Below the pieces are notes generated by a model. That model saw nothing but the letters and a program-made list of their open reading frames with translations, had not been told where the DNA came from and ran no database searches. Positions 33,366-34,757 of a DNA stretch of 34,757 nucleotides are shown here, piece by piece. The stretch covers positions 1-34,757 of the forward strand of contig JAMYWO010000370.1 of assembly GCA_024220525.1 (NCBI GenBank), read 5' to 3'. The position numbers were made by a program, and so were the translations under genes. Every line of letters starts with the position of its first letter. The stretch's first letter is position 1. The stretch comes from Cochliopodium minus. Taxonomy: Eukaryota > Discosea > Himatismenida > Cochliopodiidae.

Positions 33366-34019
33366 TTTTATCCTTCAAATAAATTATAAATATAAATATA
33401 TTTATATTTTTTTTCTGTTGGAGATATATTCTTTTGATTTTAAAATCTTATGTTGCGAATTCGTATATTATATAAATCTAAAATTACTTGAGAGATATTT
33501 TCAGAATTGGATCTTAATTTTATTTATTTATATTTTATTCATCAAAGATACTGGCAAATTTCATTTTTAAAGAATTTATGAACTGAACGGATTGAGTAAA
33601 TGGCTCAAATGATTAATTTAATTTGATTATAGACTCCTATAAATTGATATATTAAGAAAAAAATATTATTATATTTTTGTATCTTCAAGATTATTTTAAT
33701 TTCTTTATAAATTTAATATGGATTCCGAAAAATATATCAGCTTTATCTTAACTATAAATTGTCGATCAGTATGGATGATCCATTTTGAAGCAAAATGGTG
33801 AAATTCCGGTTGAGTAAACGTTCAAAATATCAAATTCGAATCTTTTCGAGAAAAAATAAATAATTAATAAATGAAAGAAAATCTTTTTTAATCTGAGATA
33901 CTCTTTTGTTTTAAGGAATGAAATGGTATAAATAAGAAAAAATATACATAATTGATAAATGAAAAAAAAGAAAAAAAGAAATAGAGCAAAAAGGGCAAAG
34001 GGTGATGAAACGAAAAAGA
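33366..34019. promoter_or_regulatory. Intergenic region upstream of the pseudokinase gene
   Basis: 654 bp between the 5' end of the pseudokinase gene and the 3' end of the next minus-strand gene. It is AT-rich and non-coding on inspection. It must contain the pseudokinase promoter, but no specific element can be named. Confidence 0.4.
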
Positions 34020-34704
34020 TTAGTTGTCTTCAGAAATGTTCATTTCTTGTGAAATGTGGATGTTTTGAGACAAATAGTTTTGGAGGGGTTGAAGCTCCTT
34101 AGTAATAGTCTCAAAATAAGTCAACTGATATTTTCTGCCCAAACAAGCCTTCTTAAGTCTCATTTTCTTGACACAATCTTCGATTAAAAGGTCCAAGTTG
34201 GGGTACTCGGGACCAGGTATCTTTTCAAGTGAGAATGTCCCACCAGGAGAATGTTTGATACGAATGTGTGCAACCACTTTCTTGTCTTGGTTGTTGGTAG
34301 TGACTACAGAAAGTACATAGAATCCAGGAAGATTTGGTGTATTACAGAATCTAACTAAATAAGTACCAGTGTCACTAGGGAGAAGCAAACTAAGAAAAAA
34401 AAAAATAAAATAAAAAAGCAAATTAAATTTCAAATTAACTCATTAATATTTCAAATTTTTTTTTTTTTTTTTACCTTGTTGCTTCAGGTGTAGGTAACAT
34501 TCCAAAAAACCAAGGTTGTGCATAAAGTTTTTGTAACTTTCAAAGTTTTATTTTTTAAACAATTAAAATAGGGGGAAAAAAAAATTTTTACCCTTAACAA
34601 AAATTGAAATGGATTCTCTTCGGTTGGCCCAACCCAACCAAGACATCTCCCATAATGTTCAATATCAATAGTGTCTTCCTCTTCTTTATTCTTAGTTTCT
34701 GTCA
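34020..34704 (-). CDS. SH2-domain 3' end of a second SHK-like kinase, 5' part outside window
   Basis: Three exons (minus): 34704-34592, 34536-34475 and 34389-34020. Phases agree; the first exon starts in phase 1 after an AG acceptor at 34705-34706, so more exons lie to the right. About 181 residues are visible. An acidic linker with HYGRCLGWVGP and FQFLLRLQKLY leads into an SH2 domain: QPWFFGMLPTPEATS, GTYLVRFCNTP with the phosphotyrosine-binding arginine, FYVLSVV and VVAHIRIKHSPGGTFSL. A tail of about 60 residues follows. The linker-SH2 order matches the C-terminal half of Dictyostelium SHK proteins, which carry a TKL kinase domain in front. The kinase part is inferred, not seen. Confidence 0.85.
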
Positions 34705-34708
34705 CTAA

Positions 34709-34757
34709 AAAATAAATGAAATAAATGAAATAAATGAAATAAATGAAATAAATGAAA
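34709..34757. repeat. 9-nt tandem repeat in an intron, cut by the window end
   Basis: The unit 'aaataaatg' repeats without change about five times up to the last base. It lies in the intron just before the first visible exon of the SH2 gene, and the true length of the array is unknown. Confidence 0.85.

Noticed and set aside
1-34757. tRNA, rRNA, CRISPR or complete transposon
   Set aside because: No cloverleaf-like box A/B sequence, rRNA stretch, spaced direct-repeat array or transposase domain could be recognised on either strand.

Overview
The window is nuclear DNA of an AT-rich, intron-dense amoeboid protist. The evidence is short GT...AG introns filled with T or A runs, the standard genetic code (TAA, TAG and TGA all act as stops), an asparagine-rich protein tract, and kinases of the SHK type (TKL kinase plus SH2) known from Dictyostelium. 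Amoebozoa fits best by family content; another amoeboid lineage such as Anaeramoebae cannot be excluded. I built the gene models by hand by joining exons whose splice phases agree. There were no transcripts or database searches.

Left part (1-17 kb). A minus-strand SHK-type kinase runs off the left edge (1-2277). A small ubiquitin-like protein gene (2699-3086), an ER glucosidase I of family GH63 (3275-6783) and, only 44 bp further on, the most interesting gene (6828-10005) lie on the plus strand. That 14-exon gene appears to encode an RlaP-type DNA-polymerase-beta-superfamily nucleotidyltransferase fused to a T4 RNA ligase 1-like domain. The nucleotidyltransferase signature is intact, whereas the key residues of the ligase domain look replaced. 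A very long CLU-domain gene with a TPR-like part and a leucine-rich tail follows (10240 to about 16900). It runs into a tandem repeat and an assembly gap (single N at 16981).

Middle part (17-25 kb). A DUF1399/GRDP-like domain is fused to an F-box (17852-19686). It is convergent with a universal stress protein gene on the minus strand (19952-20846). Two intronless, nearly identical HMG-box genes lie in tandem (22059 and 22940), followed by an 8-exon D-serine dehydratase-like gene (23407-25110).

Right part (25-34.7 kb). This is a stretch of Rho/kinase signalling genes: a DH-PH RhoGEF with a long coiled coil and a C-terminal membrane anchor (25416-29027), a 75-residue SAM-only protein (29299-29526, minus), a PAK/Ste20-like protein that looks like a pseudokinase (30378-33365, minus), and the SH2-bearing 3' end of a second SHK-type kinase (34020-34704, minus) that continues off the right edge.

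Most introns are 50-150 nt of low-complexity sequence. A few (in the left kinase, the RhoGEF and the pseudokinase) are longer, more complex and rich in inverted repeats. Several microexons (7-15 nt) occur, which will defeat ORF-based annotation here.
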